Shown: positions 42,998 through 52,866 of the stretch, piece after piece
How positions within the stretch are numbered: the first letter of the stretch is position 1
How the letters are laid out: the number at the start of each line of letters is the position of its first letter
Assembly: GCF_004005375.1 (NCBI RefSeq)
Contig: NZ_RZUF01000021.1
Location: 33,593 to 97,592 of the forward strand
Length of the DNA stretch: 64,000 bases
Direction: 5' to 3'
From: Rheinheimera sediminis
GTDB taxonomy: Bacteria > Pseudomonadota > Gammaproteobacteria > Enterobacterales > Alteromonadaceae
Made by a program: the position numbers and the translations under genes
Notes under the pieces: generated by a model
Told to the model about the DNA's origin: nothing
The model's input: only the letters and a program-made list of their open reading frames with translations
The model's database searches: none

Positions 42998-43220
42998 CCT
43001 GAGTTCTGAAGAGTGAGTGTCGAACACACTGCCTTTAACTTTATAAATCATATAGGTAAAATTATCATATCAGTCGCATAAACTTTCACTGACCGAGTGG
43101 GCAGATTGTGGTGGGTCTCAAGGCGCTTTGTCTTACCAGAGCTGACTATGGCTGGACACAGAGGAGAGGCGTGACAAGAGGGCTATTATTCGGTGGCGGC
43201 AGAGCTTATGCCGAACTCTG
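42998..43220 (+). repeat. Dispersed ~200-bp repeat, copy D
   Basis: Plus-oriented copy from CCTGAGTTCTGAAGAGTGAG to AGCTTATGCCGAACTCTG. It shares TGAGTGTCGA, the internal GGGTCTCAAGGCGCTTTGTC and a GGCGGCA..GCTTAT right end with the other copies. The two ends (CTGAGTTC and GAACTCTG) are inverted repeats of each other. It abuts the cobB stop codon. Confidence 0.75.
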
Positions 43221-43225
43221 CTTAT

Positions 43226-43930
43226 TTATCTCAGTCTTGCCAGATAAGCCGGCACTGTTTTAGCGGCAGGACCATAATAACCTTCAGAGAAATCGCCACG
43301 AGTGGCTTCCATATTCAGCTCTACCGTATGAGCGCCCGCCTGAGCTGCAATTTGCACAAAACCCGCTGCAGGATACACCTGACCTGAAGTGCCAATAGAT
43401 ATGAACAAATCGGCTTGCATCAATGCAGCTGTGCACTCATCCATCTGATAAGGCATTTCACCAAACCAGACAATGTCGGGCCTGAGTGGCTGTGGGATTT
43501 TACAGCAGTGGCACAGATCTGTGACTGTTACATCTTTTAACCAGCTTTGGTTTTTGCCTGACCAAGGGCATTTTACTTTTTGCAACTGGCCGTGCATCGC
43601 AATGACATGTTCTGAGCCTGCTCTTTGATGCAGATTATCCACATTTTGTGTGATTAACAAAAAGGTGCCACCTTGGGCTTTATGCTGCTGTTCGAACTGC
43701 GCCAACGCCAGATGGGCGGTGTTGGGTTTGAGTTTTGGATCCAAGAGCTGAGCACGGCGTTGATTATAAAACTGCTGCACCAGAGCCGGATCCCGGGCAT
43801 AGCCTTCAGGTGTAGCCACGTCCTCTATTCTATGGTTTTCCCATAAACCATTGTGATCACGAAAGGTTTTAATACCAGATTCCGCCGATATGCCAGCTCC
43901 GGTTAGCACTACTATGTTGTGAAATCGCAT
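43226..43930 (-). CDS. cobB: NAD-dependent protein deacylase (sirtuin)
   Basis: 234 residues. It removes acyl groups from lysines using NAD. Motifs: [18 protein letters not shown] (NAD binding), [13 protein letters not shown] and the catalytic His in AMHGQL, and FYNQRRAQL, whose Tyr and Arg typify class III sirtuins that prefer succinyl/malonyl groups. Zinc Cys residues appear only partly (KCPWSG and CHCC). The length fits CobB. ATG 43930 lacks a good ribosome-binding site. It ends six bases from the repeat copy D. Confidence 0.92.
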   Translation of the reverse strand: MRFHNIVVLTGAGISAESGIKTFRDHNGLWENHRIEDVATPEGYARDPALVQQFYNQRRAQLLDPKLKPNTAHLALAQFEQQHKAQGGTFLLITQNVDNLHQRAGSEHVIAMHGQLQKVKCPWSGKNQSWLKDVTVTDLCHCCKIPQPLRPDIVWFGEMPYQMDECTAALMQADLFISIGTSGQVYPAAGFVQIAAQAGAHTVELNMEATRGDFSEGYYGPAAKTVPAYLARLR

Positions 43931-43993
43931 CGAAAAAAACCTTTATTCTTGTACCAAAGTGCTTAAGCCAGCATAGCTGGCTTAAGGCAACGA

Positions 43994-44587
43994 TCAAGAG
44001 GTCAAAATAACGTTAGAAATTTGGCTGACCACATTATCGGCCCCAGCTTTAATATCAGACATTACATCCTCAACTTGACTAATACGCTCGTTAACCTGCT
44101 GAGCAGACTGATTTACATCAGTAATGACAGTCATCATAGAGTCCACAATCTGCTGAGTGGCGGAAATCACAGTTGCAATTTCCGCTGTTGAATTCGCTGT
44201 TCTGGAAGCAAGACTACGGACTTCATCTGCAACAACTGCAAAACCTCGTCCTAAATCTCCAGCTCTGGCTGCCTCAATCGCAGCGTTTAACGCAAGTAAG
44301 TTGGTTTGTTCCGCTATAGAACGGATAGTGCTCACAATAGCACCTATACTTTTTGCATGCGAAGTTAAAGTCTCAGCTTGCTGGTAAGCGCTGCCTATTT
44401 TGTTGACCATAGTGCTGGTCACACTTACTGTTTCTTGTAATTTTTCCACGCCTGTGGCGACAATGACCGACGTTTCTTCGGATGTATTGGCCGCCATATC
44501 TGCAGCATGCCTCACAGCCTGGTCTTTACTTACTGCAATACTTACATCTGAAGCAAATTTCATGACTAGCCAGCAAGCAGATCTGCT
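43994..44587 (-). pseudogene. PAS-type methyl-accepting chemotaxis protein, C-terminal fragment
   Basis: About 198 open codons, of which 190 follow the first ATG. The signalling hairpin is complete: [20 protein letters not shown] and [15 protein letters not shown]. Upstream of it the residues [15 protein letters not shown] match the last strand of a PAS domain as found in Aer/BdlA-type receptors, but a TAA stop lies eight codons before the ATG and no PAS domain is present further up. It lacks membrane helices. It is most likely the remnant of a PAS-MCP gene; a short soluble MCP that still binds CheW/CheA is possible. Confidence 0.7.
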
Positions 44588-45566
44588 TTAATCAGACTAG
44601 CAGAAATAAATGGAAAAAACAAAAGTGATAAAAATGATAAATGCATACGGACCTATCTGCCTGATGTCGCAAAATCTGTATTCAATTGCGTGATTTGCAT
44701 GCAACAGAAACTTTTTTTCAGCCGACAATTTAACGGCTGGCTTAAATTCTGTGGCTACAGCAGCTTATACAGCGACCTTGCAACTTGAAAATAGCACAGT
44801 GATATAGAGTAAAACGCTGCTTTCTGAGCCCGATATTATCAAAGTGGCCTTACAGCAGCTCTACAGCGCCATTCTAGAGCTGAAAAAATCGCCCTACGGC
44901 AATCATCTTGACTATAGCTTTCATGGTTTTAATAACTGTGAAATTCAGGGCCTGATGCAAAATAAAGATCAGGCCTGGTTTCGCTTTATTTATCACTGGT
45001 ATGGTTTGCCAGCCGCAGATGTAAACAAATGAAAATCAATGTTTTAGCAGGGCTTGTGTGTTGCCTTTTGCTGCCTGCAGTTTAAAGGCCACACTTAATA
45101 CAAAGTTTCCCCGAGTTCAAATATGGTTAAATAACCTAAATGGTCTTTCGTTTTTGCCGGAGCAGGTGCTTATTTGGCTTATAGCTACCAACCCGCTGTA
45201 CTGGCTGAATTTAATCCCGAAATTCATATGAAAGGCAAAAGAAATACCACAGAAAAAATTTATTTCACTAAAGCCCGAGCAGACGGCTGGTATATCGACT
45301 ATTTAAAGCAGCCTTAACATTGTGAATAGCCCAGCTGGGTCTGGCCCCGGCTGCGAGTAGCCCTTTGTCTTTTAATGTTGTTTCAGTTTTTTCGTTTTCA
45401 TTGTGTGTTAAGGTCGACTCTGTTATTTTCTGCTTTAAGTCTGGATAGCAAGGTAAAATGGCACTGAGTCTATTGTTGTTTGCTTTGGATGACGCAGCTT
45501 GCTGCCCTGCTCACCAAGCACATAAAGTTCTGGTGTTACTGTGCAACAAATTCACGCAGGAGTTGT
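44588..45566. other. Mostly non-coding stretch with gene remnants
   Basis: No complete gene. A plus-strand frame 44808-45032 (reading SEPDIIKVALQQLYSAILEL..., no family known, best start GTG 44844) overlaps an ATG at 45029 that begins a signal-peptide-like MKINVLAGLVCCLLLPAV and stops at once. A further frame 45160-45317 reads FAGAGAYLAYSYQPAVLAEF and continues to KARADGWYIDYLKQP. These look like remains of one or two decayed genes. The last 240 bases show nothing recognisable. Confidence 0.45.
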
Positions 45567-46472
45567 ATGTCAAGCCCGTCGTTAGCCTCGTTAAGTGATT
45601 ATATTGATCAATTACTTGAAGCTATTTGTGTGGTGGATGCCAACGGCCGTTTTTTGTATCTGAGTTCTGGCTGTGAACGGATTTTTGGCTATCAAAGCGC
45701 TGAAATGATTGGCCGGCCTATGATCGAATTAGTGCATCCGGAAGACAGAGAAGGGACTTTATTAGCCGCCAGCGAAATTATGGCCGGGGATCAGAAAATC
45801 GATTTTGAAAACCGCTATATTCGCAAAGATGGTCAGATTGCTTACATCCAGTGGTCTGCCCGCTGGTCTGAAGATCAAAAAGTGCGGGTGGCCGTGGCCC
45901 GCGATATCACCAAACATAAACAACTGTTAGCGCAGTTGCAGCATATCGCCTTTTATGACCCTTTGACTCAATTACCCAACAGAGCTTTATTTGAAGATAG
46001 GCTGCAACAGTCATTAGCACGCGCCAGGCGGGAGCAGGGTATGCTGGCTTTATGTTTTATTGATTTGGATAAACTTAAAGAAGTAAACGATGGTCATGGT
46101 CATGCCACAGGTGACTTTTATTTACAAACTGTAGCCAAGCGTTTGTTGCATTCAGTGCGGGATACAGACACCGTGGCTCGTTTAGGTGGCGATGAGTTTG
46201 TGGTTATCATGGATGCCATCACCGACCAGGCTGCTGTGGTGCTGAGTCTGCACAACCTGCTGGCAAGTCTTCAGCAACCCTTTCTATTTACACGAGAAGC
46301 TCTGCAGTTATCAGCCAGTATAGGCCTGGCATTTTTTCCACAGCATGCACAGGATCCAGCCAGTTTACTCGCTGCTGCAGACAGGGCTATGTATAGAGCT
46401 AAGCAGGCAGGGGGGAATCAGCTTTGTGTTGCAACTGAGCTATGTTATTTAAGCGAAAAAAACCAGAGTTAG
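45567..46472 (+). CDS. PAS-GGDEF diguanylate cyclase
   Basis: 301 residues from ATG 45567 (CAGGAG upstream); the longer frame from 45480 is rejected. PAS domain about 10-125 (DYIDQLLEAICVVDANGRFL, IELVHPEDREG, and AVARDITKHKQ) and GGDEF domain about 140-295. The active-site loop RLGGDEF is canonical and an inhibitory RxxD site (RDTD) lies five residues before GGDEF. It should make cyclic di-GMP from GTP, tuned by the PAS sensor and by feedback. No transmembrane segment, so cytosolic. Single-gene unit. Confidence 0.93.
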   Translation: MSSPSLASLSDYIDQLLEAICVVDANGRFLYLSSGCERIFGYQSAEMIGRPMIELVHPEDREGTLLAASEIMAGDQKIDFENRYIRKDGQIAYIQWSARWSEDQKVRVAVARDITKHKQLLAQLQHIAFYDPLTQLPNRALFEDRLQQSLARARREQGMLALCFIDLDKLKEVNDGHGHATGDFYLQTVAKRLLHSVRDTDTVARLGGDEFVVIMDAITDQAAVVLSLHNLLASLQQPFLFTREALQLSASIGLAFFPQHAQDPASLLAAADRAMYRAKQAGGNQLCVATELCYLSEKNQS

Positions 46473-46530
46473 TTTGGCGAGTCTTATTGCTACACTGTAG
46501 TTTTTCTTACCCTAGCGAGTTTTGTGCTTT

Positions 46531-47130
46531 ATGTCTGTGCCCCGTCGTATACACCGCTTTTTAGGCTGGTGTTTAATACTGCCATTTTTTATCTGGGCTA
46601 CAACTGGCCTGGTGTTTTTCATTAAGCCTGGTTATCAGGCGGCTTTTTCCTCTCTCACGGTTAAAACCTATCCCATCAGCACTAGTGTTCAGCTAAGCCC
46701 TCAGCCTGATTGGCAGGAAATGAAGCTGCTGCAAACCGTGCTCGGTTTGCATTTGTTGGTGAAACAATCAGACGGCTGGCAGCAGTTGAACCCGCAAGAC
46801 TTCACAGTCCGTCCCCAGCCTACAGATGATGAAGTGTACTTACTACTTCAAGATGCAATCAGCGTGGATCCTCAGCGTTATGGCCAACAGCTTCAAAAAA
46901 CAGAGCAAGGTTTTATTACAGATACCGCTGTACAAATTCAACTGGATTGGCATAGTTTGAGTCTGTCGCAACAAGGTAAAGATACTGAATTAATTAACAA
47001 TTTATACAAAGCTCATTACCTGCAGTGGACAGGACATAAGACTCTGGACCAAATAGTGGGTGTGATTGGATTAGTGCTGTTGATCTTGACTACTGTAGTA
47101 GGACTAAGGTTACTGGTTCGCCGTCGTTAA
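46531..47130 (+). CDS. Small PepSY-type membrane protein
   Basis: 199 residues from ATG 46531. N-terminal helix about 8-30 (RIHRFLGWCLILPFFIWATTG, including the His) and C-terminal helix about 172-192, with a periplasmic PepSY-like part between. It is about half the size of the four-helix PepSY proteins at 25.4 and 31.7 kb. It lies directly upstream of the Fur-controlled Fiu-like receptor, so a related iron role is likely, but it is on the far side of the Fur box and may be transcribed separately. Confidence 0.75.
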   Translation: MSVPRRIHRFLGWCLILPFFIWATTGLVFFIKPGYQAAFSSLTVKTYPISTSVQLSPQPDWQEMKLLQTVLGLHLLVKQSDGWQQLNPQDFTVRPQPTDDEVYLLLQDAISVDPQRYGQQLQKTEQGFITDTAVQIQLDWHSLSLSQQGKDTELINNLYKAHYLQWTGHKTLDQIVGVIGLVLLILTTVVGLRLLVRRR

Positions 47131-47198
47131 AGGCGCTTTAGTGGTTTAATAGCGGGAGACTATAAAAAAGTTCCATCTAAATGAAAATTATTTGCAAA

Positions 47199-47213
47199 TG
47201 AGAATGATTATCG
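47199..47213 (+). promoter_or_regulatory. Fur box upstream of fiu-like receptor
   Basis: TGAGAAT-G-ATTATCG matches the 7-1-7 Fur operator at 12 of 14 positions, 81 bases upstream of the receptor start, on the expected side for controlling the fiu-piuC-tonB-exbBD cluster. Confidence 0.75.
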
Positions 47214-47293
47214 ATAGCATGATTGGCAGGATCAGCGCCGATGCCTTCAACTCTTTTTGTTAACACTTCATTTTCATAGAAGGACTTTATTTG

Positions 47294-49642
47294 ATGGCTT
47301 TTATCACCGCTAAAAAACATCAGCAGGTGGCCCGCTTTAATACCACTTTGTTAGCTTCAGCTTTCGCTTTGGCGTTACCTGCAACAGCAGCAGCTGATCA
47401 ACAAAATGCCGCAACGCAAAACAACACTCAACTTGATGCCGTGGTTATTACCGCTGATGCAGTGGAAGCAAAATACAAAGCGGAAAAAGTAAGTTCAACC
47501 AAGCAAACTCAGCCTTTGGTCAACACACCACAAACTCTGGTTGTGGTGAAAAAAGAGTTGTTCCAGCAGCAGGCAGCAACGACTTTATCCGATACCTTAC
47601 GCAATACACCAGGCATCACTATGCTGATGGGTGAAAATGGCAATACCGCCACTGGTGATTCTATTTTTATGCGCGGTTTTGATACCCAAGGCAGCATTTT
47701 TGTCGACAGTATCCGCGATTTAGGCACCATCAGTCGTGATACCTTTAATACTGAGCAAGTTGAAATCGCTAAAGGCCCGGCAGGTGCAGACAATGGTCGT
47801 GGTTCTTCCTCTGGTTATATCAATTTGTCGAGTAAACAGGCTACACAAGACGAATTTACTACAGGCAACCTGACTTTAGGTTCTGGCTCGCACAAAAGAG
47901 CTACTGTGGATCTGAACCGCCAGTTATCTGATACCTCTGCCATCCGGGTGAACCTGTTAAAGCAGGATTCAGGCGTAGTGGATCGTGATGAAGTGGAGGA
48001 CAACAAAACTGGTATTGCAACTTCTTTAGCCCTGGGTTTAGGCACCGCCACCCGCGCTTATTTAAATTTATTCCATATCGATCAGAAAAATCTGCCAGAC
48101 GGTGGCCTGACAACAGTGGGTTTGGCAGGCTACTACAATGCGGCTTTTGATGCAGACCGGAGCACGGCATTTCCAAATGGTGGCCCAAATGCAGGTAAGA
48201 CGCTGGTGCCTGTAGATACCAGCAATTTTTATGGTTCAACAAATGACTTTGACGATGTCAAAGCCACTATGGTGACAGCAAAAATTGAGCATGACTTAAG
48301 CGATAAAACTACTCTTCGTAACACTTCACGTTTTGGTCAGTCTACGCAGGATTATCTGCTGACTGGGGTGAATGCCATTACTACGACAACAGGCACTGGT
48401 GCAGCTGCTGTAGCTATTGCAGATCCTGCCAACTGGACAGTGTCTCGCAGTCGACAAGGCAAAGATCAGCAAAACCAGATTTTAACTAACCAGACTCAGT
48501 TAAATACCTCTGTTGCTTTAGCAGGTCTGACGCACGATATCAGTTCAGGTATCGAGTTTATTTATGAGAGTCAGCGTAACAACACCTTGGGTTTGCCTGC
48601 AGGCACTGCTCAGGTGGCGGCTAATTTATACAACCCAAGTACAGCTGATGTTTTTGTAAACCCGGTGCATACCGGTGCCAGCACTGATGGCAGTACTTTA
48701 ACTTCTGGCATATACCTTTTGGATACTATTCATTTAAGCGATCAATGGCAGTTAAACGCCAGCGCACGTTTAGATCACTACAAAACTGAAACCGACACAG
48801 TGACCATCCAGGGGACGTCAACGCCACAAACTATCCCGGTCGGCACTAAGTTAGGTTCTGCTGTAGAAGCATCAGACAATTTGGCCAGCTTCAAGCTGGG
48901 GGCTTTATACAAACCTGCAACTAATGGCAGTGTGTATTTATCCTACGCCACCAGTCAGTTACCGCCGGGCGGGGCTAACTTCACGTTAAGCACAACAGCC
49001 AACAATATTAATAACCCAAATTTGGATCCACAAAAAGGCACTAATTTAGAATTGGGCACTAAGTGGGATCTGCTGAATGAAAAGCTGGCAGTAACTGCTG
49101 CTGTGTTTAAAAGTAACAACGAAAACGAAATTGCCACAGACCCGGACGGCACAGCTTTGCAAGTGGGTGAGCGTCAGGTTCGAGGTCTTGAGTTGGGCCT
49201 AGTGGGTGCCATTACTTCAGCCTGGCAAATCAGTGCTGGTGCTGCCTACATGGACTCTGAGATTACCCGGGGTAATCAGTCTGGACGCATAGTGACAGAT
49301 GGCGGCACTATTCAGTGGACTCCTGAACTGACATTTACGTTGTGGAATACTTACGAGTTACCACTAGGTCTGACCTTAGGTGGAGGCGTTCGTTACGTCG
49401 ATACAGTAGTTCGCTCCAGTAGCACTACCTTAAATCTGGCAAAAACTGCAGTGGTGGAAATGCCGGATTATTGGGTGGTCGATGCTATGGCCTCTTACCC
49501 TGTAACCCCATATGTCGACGTACAACTGAACGTCTATAACCTGCTGGACGAAGAGTATATCGCCAAGTTGAACAACGGTGGCTCACGGTATTTTGCCGGG
49601 ACTCCACGTTCGTTCCGTTTGGGTGTGAATGTACAGTTCTAA
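47294..49642 (+). CDS. fiu: Catecholate siderophore receptor, Fiu/FhuE group
   Basis: 782 residues from ATG 47294 (AAGGA upstream). Signal peptide about 1-34. The plug reads LVNTPQTLVVVKKELFQQQA, DSIFMRGFDTQGSIFVDSIR and EVEIAKGPAGADNGRGSSSG; the unusual QTLVVVKKELF and SIFMRGFD are typical of Fiu. The barrel ends RLGVNVQF. It imports ferric catecholates, including dihydroxybenzoate-type ligands, by TonB action. It is followed by piuC, tonB, exbB and exbD on the same strand, which strongly supports the assignment. Confidence 0.9.
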   Translation: MAFITAKKHQQVARFNTTLLASAFALALPATAAADQQNAATQNNTQLDAVVITADAVEAKYKAEKVSSTKQTQPLVNTPQTLVVVKKELFQQQAATTLSDTLRNTPGITMLMGENGNTATGDSIFMRGFDTQGSIFVDSIRDLGTISRDTFNTEQVEIAKGPAGADNGRGSSSGYINLSSKQATQDEFTTGNLTLGSGSHKRATVDLNRQLSDTSAIRVNLLKQDSGVVDRDEVEDNKTGIATSLALGLGTATRAYLNLFHIDQKNLPDGGLTTVGLAGYYNAAFDADRSTAFPNGGPNAGKTLVPVDTSNFYGSTNDFDDVKATMVTAKIEHDLSDKTTLRNTSRFGQSTQDYLLTGVNAITTTTGTGAAAVAIADPANWTVSRSRQGKDQQNQILTNQTQLNTSVALAGLTHDISSGIEFIYESQRNNTLGLPAGTAQVAANLYNPSTADVFVNPVHTGASTDGSTLTSGIYLLDTIHLSDQWQLNASARLDHYKTETDTVTIQGTSTPQTIPVGTKLGSAVEASDNLASFKLGALYKPATNGSVYLSYATSQLPPGGANFTLSTTANNINNPNLDPQKGTNLELGTKWDLLNEKLAVTAAVFKSNNENEIATDPDGTALQVGERQVRGLELGLVGAITSAWQISAGAAYMDSEITRGNQSGRIVTDGGTIQWTPELTFTLWNTYELPLGLTLGGGVRYVDTVVRSSSTTLNLAKTAVVEMPDYWVVDAMASYPVTPYVDVQLNVYNLLDEEYIAKLNNGGSRYFAGTPRSFRLGVNVQF

Positions 49643-49656
49643 GCACTGACAGGTAC

Positions 49657-49679
49657 AAGGCCTCAGCAATGAGGCCTTT
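49657..49679 (+). terminator. Terminator-like hairpin between fiu and piuC
   Basis: AAGGCCTCA (49657-49665) pairs with TGAGGCCTT (49670-49678), followed by only a short T run. It lies 16 bases before piuC, so read-through or an attenuating role is expected. Confidence 0.6.
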
Positions 49680-49694
49680 CATACAGGATTTTTT

Positions 49695-50375
49695 ATGCTA
49701 ATCCATATTCCGCAAGTATTAAACAAAGACCAAGTGGCACAATTCAGGCAATGGCTTGACGCAGCAGATTGGACTGATGGTCGCGCAACTGTTGGGCCAC
49801 AAGGTGCATTGGTGAAGCAAAACAAACAGTTATCTGTCGAATCCCCGCTGGCTAAACAACTGGGCGCTGTGATTTTACAGGCTTTGTATCAGCATCCGCT
49901 TTTTATGGCAGCGGCCATTCCACTTCGCACAGTACCGCCATTATTTAACAGCTATCAGAGCGGTGAACATTATGGTTTGCATGTAGATGGCGCTATTCGT
50001 GGTTTGCCTGGTTCTGGTTTAAGTTTAAGAACAGACTTGTCTTCGACCTTATTTTTGTCCGAGCCTGATGACTATCAGGGCGGCGAGTTGCAAATCATGG
50101 ATACCTTCGGTTTGCATGAAATTAAACTGCCGGCGGGGGATTTAATTTTATACCCTTCCAGCAGTTTGCATCAGGTATTACCGGTGACGCAGGGCGAGCG
50201 GGTATGCAGCTTTTTCTGGACCCAAAGTATGGTGCGTAACGATCAACAGCGTTCTATGTTGTTTGAACTTGATCAGACCATACAACAATTACGCTCCCAG
50301 TATGGCGATAGCTCAGAAGTTCTGACACTGACAGGGCATTACCATAACTTAGTAAGGCTATGGGCTGAACTGTGA
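49695..50375 (+). CDS. piuC: Fe(II)/2-oxoglutarate dioxygenase, PKHD-type (PiuC/YbiX)
   Basis: 226 residues. The jelly-roll iron site is visible: [12 protein letters not shown] (His-x-Asp), then [17 protein letters not shown] with the third His and the Arg that holds 2-oxoglutarate. In E. coli ybiX lies beside fiu, and the Pseudomonas homologue PiuC lies beside piuA, as here. It probably modifies a siderophore or its iron complex; its exact substrate is not settled. It is the second gene of the unit, separated by a hairpin. Confidence 0.93.
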   Translation: MLIHIPQVLNKDQVAQFRQWLDAADWTDGRATVGPQGALVKQNKQLSVESPLAKQLGAVILQALYQHPLFMAAAIPLRTVPPLFNSYQSGEHYGLHVDGAIRGLPGSGLSLRTDLSSTLFLSEPDDYQGGELQIMDTFGLHEIKLPAGDLILYPSSSLHQVLPVTQGERVCSFFWTQSMVRNDQQRSMLFELDQTIQQLRSQYGDSSEVLTLTGHYHNLVRLWAEL

Positions 50376-51040
50376 AACGATCCGTCTCATTGTTTTTGCT
50401 GGTGCTGATGGTGCACTTAAGTTTGATTGCGGCTGTGGTCAGTCAAACCACTGAACCTCAGGTCAAAGCGGTCGAAAAGGCTATTGAAGGGGTTATTGTG
50501 TCAGCTCCTGTAGCGCCCCAGCCAGAAAAACCTAAGCCAGTTCAGCCTGAACCAGTTAAAAAGCCGAAGCCTAAACCGCTGAAACAGAGCCAAGCTGAAG
50601 CGAAAAAGGCAGTGGCTACACCAAAAGCTGCTCAGGTAAAACCAGCTCCATTGGCACAAGCTTCACCCAAAGCGGTCAGTGCACCCGAACCAGTGTCGCC
50701 AGCGGCCAACAACAACGCTGCGGCCAAAGCATCAGAGCCTGAACCGCAAGCCAAGCCACCTGTGGCTTCTGCCAACACGGCACTGAACAAAGCGCCGCTT
50801 TATCCTATGTTATCGCGCCGTCTGAAAGAGCAGGGCACTGTCTATTTACAGGTGTTGGTATTGAAAAACGGCAAAGTAGGGCAGTTAAAACTGAAACAAA
50901 GTTCGGGTTTTGCACGACTGGATCAATCGGCCTTAAATGCAGTACGCGGCTGGACTTACCAACCAGCGCTGAAATTGGGGCAACCGATAGATTTCTGGTT
51001 TGTGCAACCTGTGGTTTTTAATTTAAATTCAATCCATTAG
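50372..51040 (+). CDS. tonB: TonB energy transducer
   Basis: 222 residues. N-terminal helix about 5-22 anchors it in the inner membrane, a Pro/Lys/Ala-rich spacer (about 45-140) crosses the periplasm, and the C-terminal TonB domain contains [20 protein letters not shown], then [20 protein letters not shown]. It couples the proton motive force, through ExbB-ExbD, to the outer-membrane receptors. The GTG start overlaps the piuC stop by four bases. Together with exbB and exbD it forms a dedicated energising set inside the iron operon. Confidence 0.93.
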   Translation: MKRSVSLFLLVLMVHLSLIAAVVSQTTEPQVKAVEKAIEGVIVSAPVAPQPEKPKPVQPEPVKKPKPKPLKQSQAEAKKAVATPKAAQVKPAPLAQASPKAVSAPEPVSPAANNNAAAKASEPEPQAKPPVASANTALNKAPLYPMLSRRLKEQGTVYLQVLVLKNGKVGQLKLKQSSGFARLDQSALNAVRGWTYQPALKLGQPIDFWFVQPVVFNLNSIH

Positions 51041-51050
51041 TGAGTAAATC

Positions 51051-51779
51051 ATGCAAGAAAATCCCTATGGTATTGCGGCACTCTGGGCACAGGGTGACTT
51101 TGTTATCAAAGCTGTGGCTGTGATGCTGCTGTTGATGTCTGTAGCAAGTTGGTCTGTGATAGTGATCCGGGCCATTAGTTTATGGCGCTTAAAACGTATT
51201 AGCAGAGCCAGCAATGATTTTTGGCATGCTCACAGTTTCACTGAGGGGTTACGCATTTTAAGCTCGGCCGACACTGCGACGGGGCCTATGAATCCATTTC
51301 GTTACATGGCAGATGAAGGTCAGGCGGCTTTGGATCATCATCAAAGTCATCAGCAAGACTTACATGGCAATTTACCGCTCGCCGAATGGCTGGTTTCTTG
51401 TCTGCGTGGCGCTATAGATGAAAGTGCTGAACAGATGCAAAAAGGCTTGGCCATTTTGGCTTCTGTAGGTTCAACTGCACCTTTTGTTGGTTTATTCGGC
51501 ACTGTGTGGGGCATTTATCATGCGCTGGTGGGTATTGGTGTGTCGGGGCAAGCCAGTATCGACAAAGTTGCAGGTCCTGTTGGTGAAGCATTAATCATGA
51601 CAGCCTTTGGTTTGGCTGTGGCTATTCCTGCTGTGCTTGGTTACAACGCCCTGCAGCGCGGTAATAAAGATGTATTAAATAAAATGCAGCGTTTTGCCCA
51701 TCAGCTACACGCCTATTTTCTGACGGGCGCAGCGCCAAAAAGCAGCAGAGTGGTTGTGCCTTTAAAGGAGGCAAAATAA
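51051..51779 (+). CDS. exbB: TonB-system proton channel component ExbB
   Basis: 242 residues, MotA/TolQ/ExbB family. Helices at about 15-38, 138-162 and 177-200. Family features: GLAILASVGSTAPFVGLFGT leading to VWGIYHALVGI and GEALIMTAFGLAVAIPAV. It forms a pentamer around ExbD and drives TonB. It starts 11 bases after tonB and the exbD start follows its stop directly, indicating one transcript and coupled translation. Confidence 0.95.
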   Translation: MQENPYGIAALWAQGDFVIKAVAVMLLLMSVASWSVIVIRAISLWRLKRISRASNDFWHAHSFTEGLRILSSADTATGPMNPFRYMADEGQAALDHHQSHQQDLHGNLPLAEWLVSCLRGAIDESAEQMQKGLAILASVGSTAPFVGLFGTVWGIYHALVGIGVSGQASIDKVAGPVGEALIMTAFGLAVAIPAVLGYNALQRGNKDVLNKMQRFAHQLHAYFLTGAAPKSSRVVVPLKEAK

Positions 51780-52193
51780 ATGGCTTTTGGTAGCGGTTTA
51801 GATTCAGACAATGAAGTGATGAGCGAAATAAATATGACGCCGTTGGTTGACGTGATGCTGGTGCTGCTGATTATTTTTATCATCACAGTGCCGGTGATCA
51901 CTCATAGTGTGAAAGTAGATTTACCTCGGGTCAGTAACGAAAAACAGCAAATTAAACCTCAAACTGTTACGTTAACAGTTAAAGCCGATGGCGCCGTATT
52001 TTGGGACGATGAGCCTATTGATGCGGCTGCGCTTGAAATAAAGTTGGCACAACAAGCGCAACAACAGCCACAGCCTGAAGTACATATTCGAGGTGACAAA
52101 GCTGCACCTTACGAGCATGTACTCAAAACTATGGCCGCTGTACAGCAATCGGGTTTATTGAAGTTAGGCTTTATCAGCGAGCCTGCAGCTTAA
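51780..52193 (+). CDS. exbD: TonB-system component ExbD
   Basis: 137 residues. The short N-terminus [20 protein letters not shown] carries the essential Asp of the membrane helix (about 18-42), followed by a periplasmic domain of ExbD/TolR type ([22 protein letters not shown], here [15 protein letters not shown]) and [20 protein letters not shown]. It partners ExbB. It starts immediately after the exbB stop codon and closes the cluster. Confidence 0.95.
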   Translation: MAFGSGLDSDNEVMSEINMTPLVDVMLVLLIIFIITVPVITHSVKVDLPRVSNEKQQIKPQTVTLTVKADGAVFWDDEPIDAAALEIKLAQQAQQQPQPEVHIRGDKAAPYEHVLKTMAAVQQSGLLKLGFISEPAA

Positions 52194-52315
52194 ACTTTGT
52201 TATTCGGTTTTTTTCGTCAGTTTCATTGATAAAATTAAATTGCATGCAATTTAATTGTTGGGCATTATGTTTTTACTTTCAGCATGTACTGAAACCCCAA
52301 CTAACAGAGGAGCAC

Positions 52316-52810
52316 ATGATGCCAAACCCAATTTTTGATTTAGCAGTCACCAACATCAAAGGCCAGGCGGTCGAATTAAAAGACTATCAGGGCAAAGTGC
52401 TGCTGGTGGTAAACACTGCCAGCAAATGTGGTTTTACGCCGCAATACAAAGGCTTGGAGGTGTTGTATCAGAAATACAAGGAGCAGGGTCTGGAGATTTT
52501 AGGTTTCCCTTGCAACCAGTTTGGTCAGCAAGAGCAGGGCAATGAAACGGAAATCAGTGAGTTTTGTGAACTGAACTACGGTGTATCTTTTCCCATGTTC
52601 GCCAAAGTGGATGTAAACGGTCCGGACGCTTCACCTCTATTTAAAAATCTGAAACAGCAAAAACCAGGCTTGTTAGGCTCAGAATCTATTAAATGGAACT
52701 TCACTAAATTTCTGATTGGCCGGGATGGCAAGGTGATTTTACGTGCTGCTCCTCTGACCAAACCAGAAGAGTTAGAAGCTGAAGTTCAGGCGGCGTTAGC
52801 CGAAAAATAG
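52316..52810 (+). CDS. Glutathione peroxidase / thiol peroxidase
   Basis: 164 residues from ATG 52316 (AGAGGAG upstream); the longer frame from 52226 is rejected. Non-selenium GPx: peroxidatic Cys 38 in [12 protein letters not shown], Gln/Trp partners in [11 protein letters not shown] and [13 protein letters not shown], and a probable resolving Cys 84 ([10 protein letters not shown]), so it is more likely thioredoxin- than glutathione-linked. Resembles E. coli BtuE. It detoxifies hydroperoxides in the cytosol or periplasm. A terminator and a group II intron follow. Confidence 0.93.
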   Translation: MMPNPIFDLAVTNIKGQAVELKDYQGKVLLVVNTASKCGFTPQYKGLEVLYQKYKEQGLEILGFPCNQFGQQEQGNETEISEFCELNYGVSFPMFAKVDVNGPDASPLFKNLKQQKPGLLGSESIKWNFTKFLIGRDGKVILRAAPLTKPEELEAEVQAALAEK

Positions 52811-52837
52811 ATGATTTTGGTCGAATAGATAGCCTGG

Positions 52838-52860
52838 GGGCGACCTTTATGGTCGCCCTT
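52838..52860 (+). terminator. Rho-independent terminator of GPx gene
   Basis: GGGCGACC (52838-52845) pairs with GGTCGCCC (52851-52858). The hairpin sits six bases before the group II intron boundary. Confidence 0.8.
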
Positions 52861-52866
52861 ATTGTG

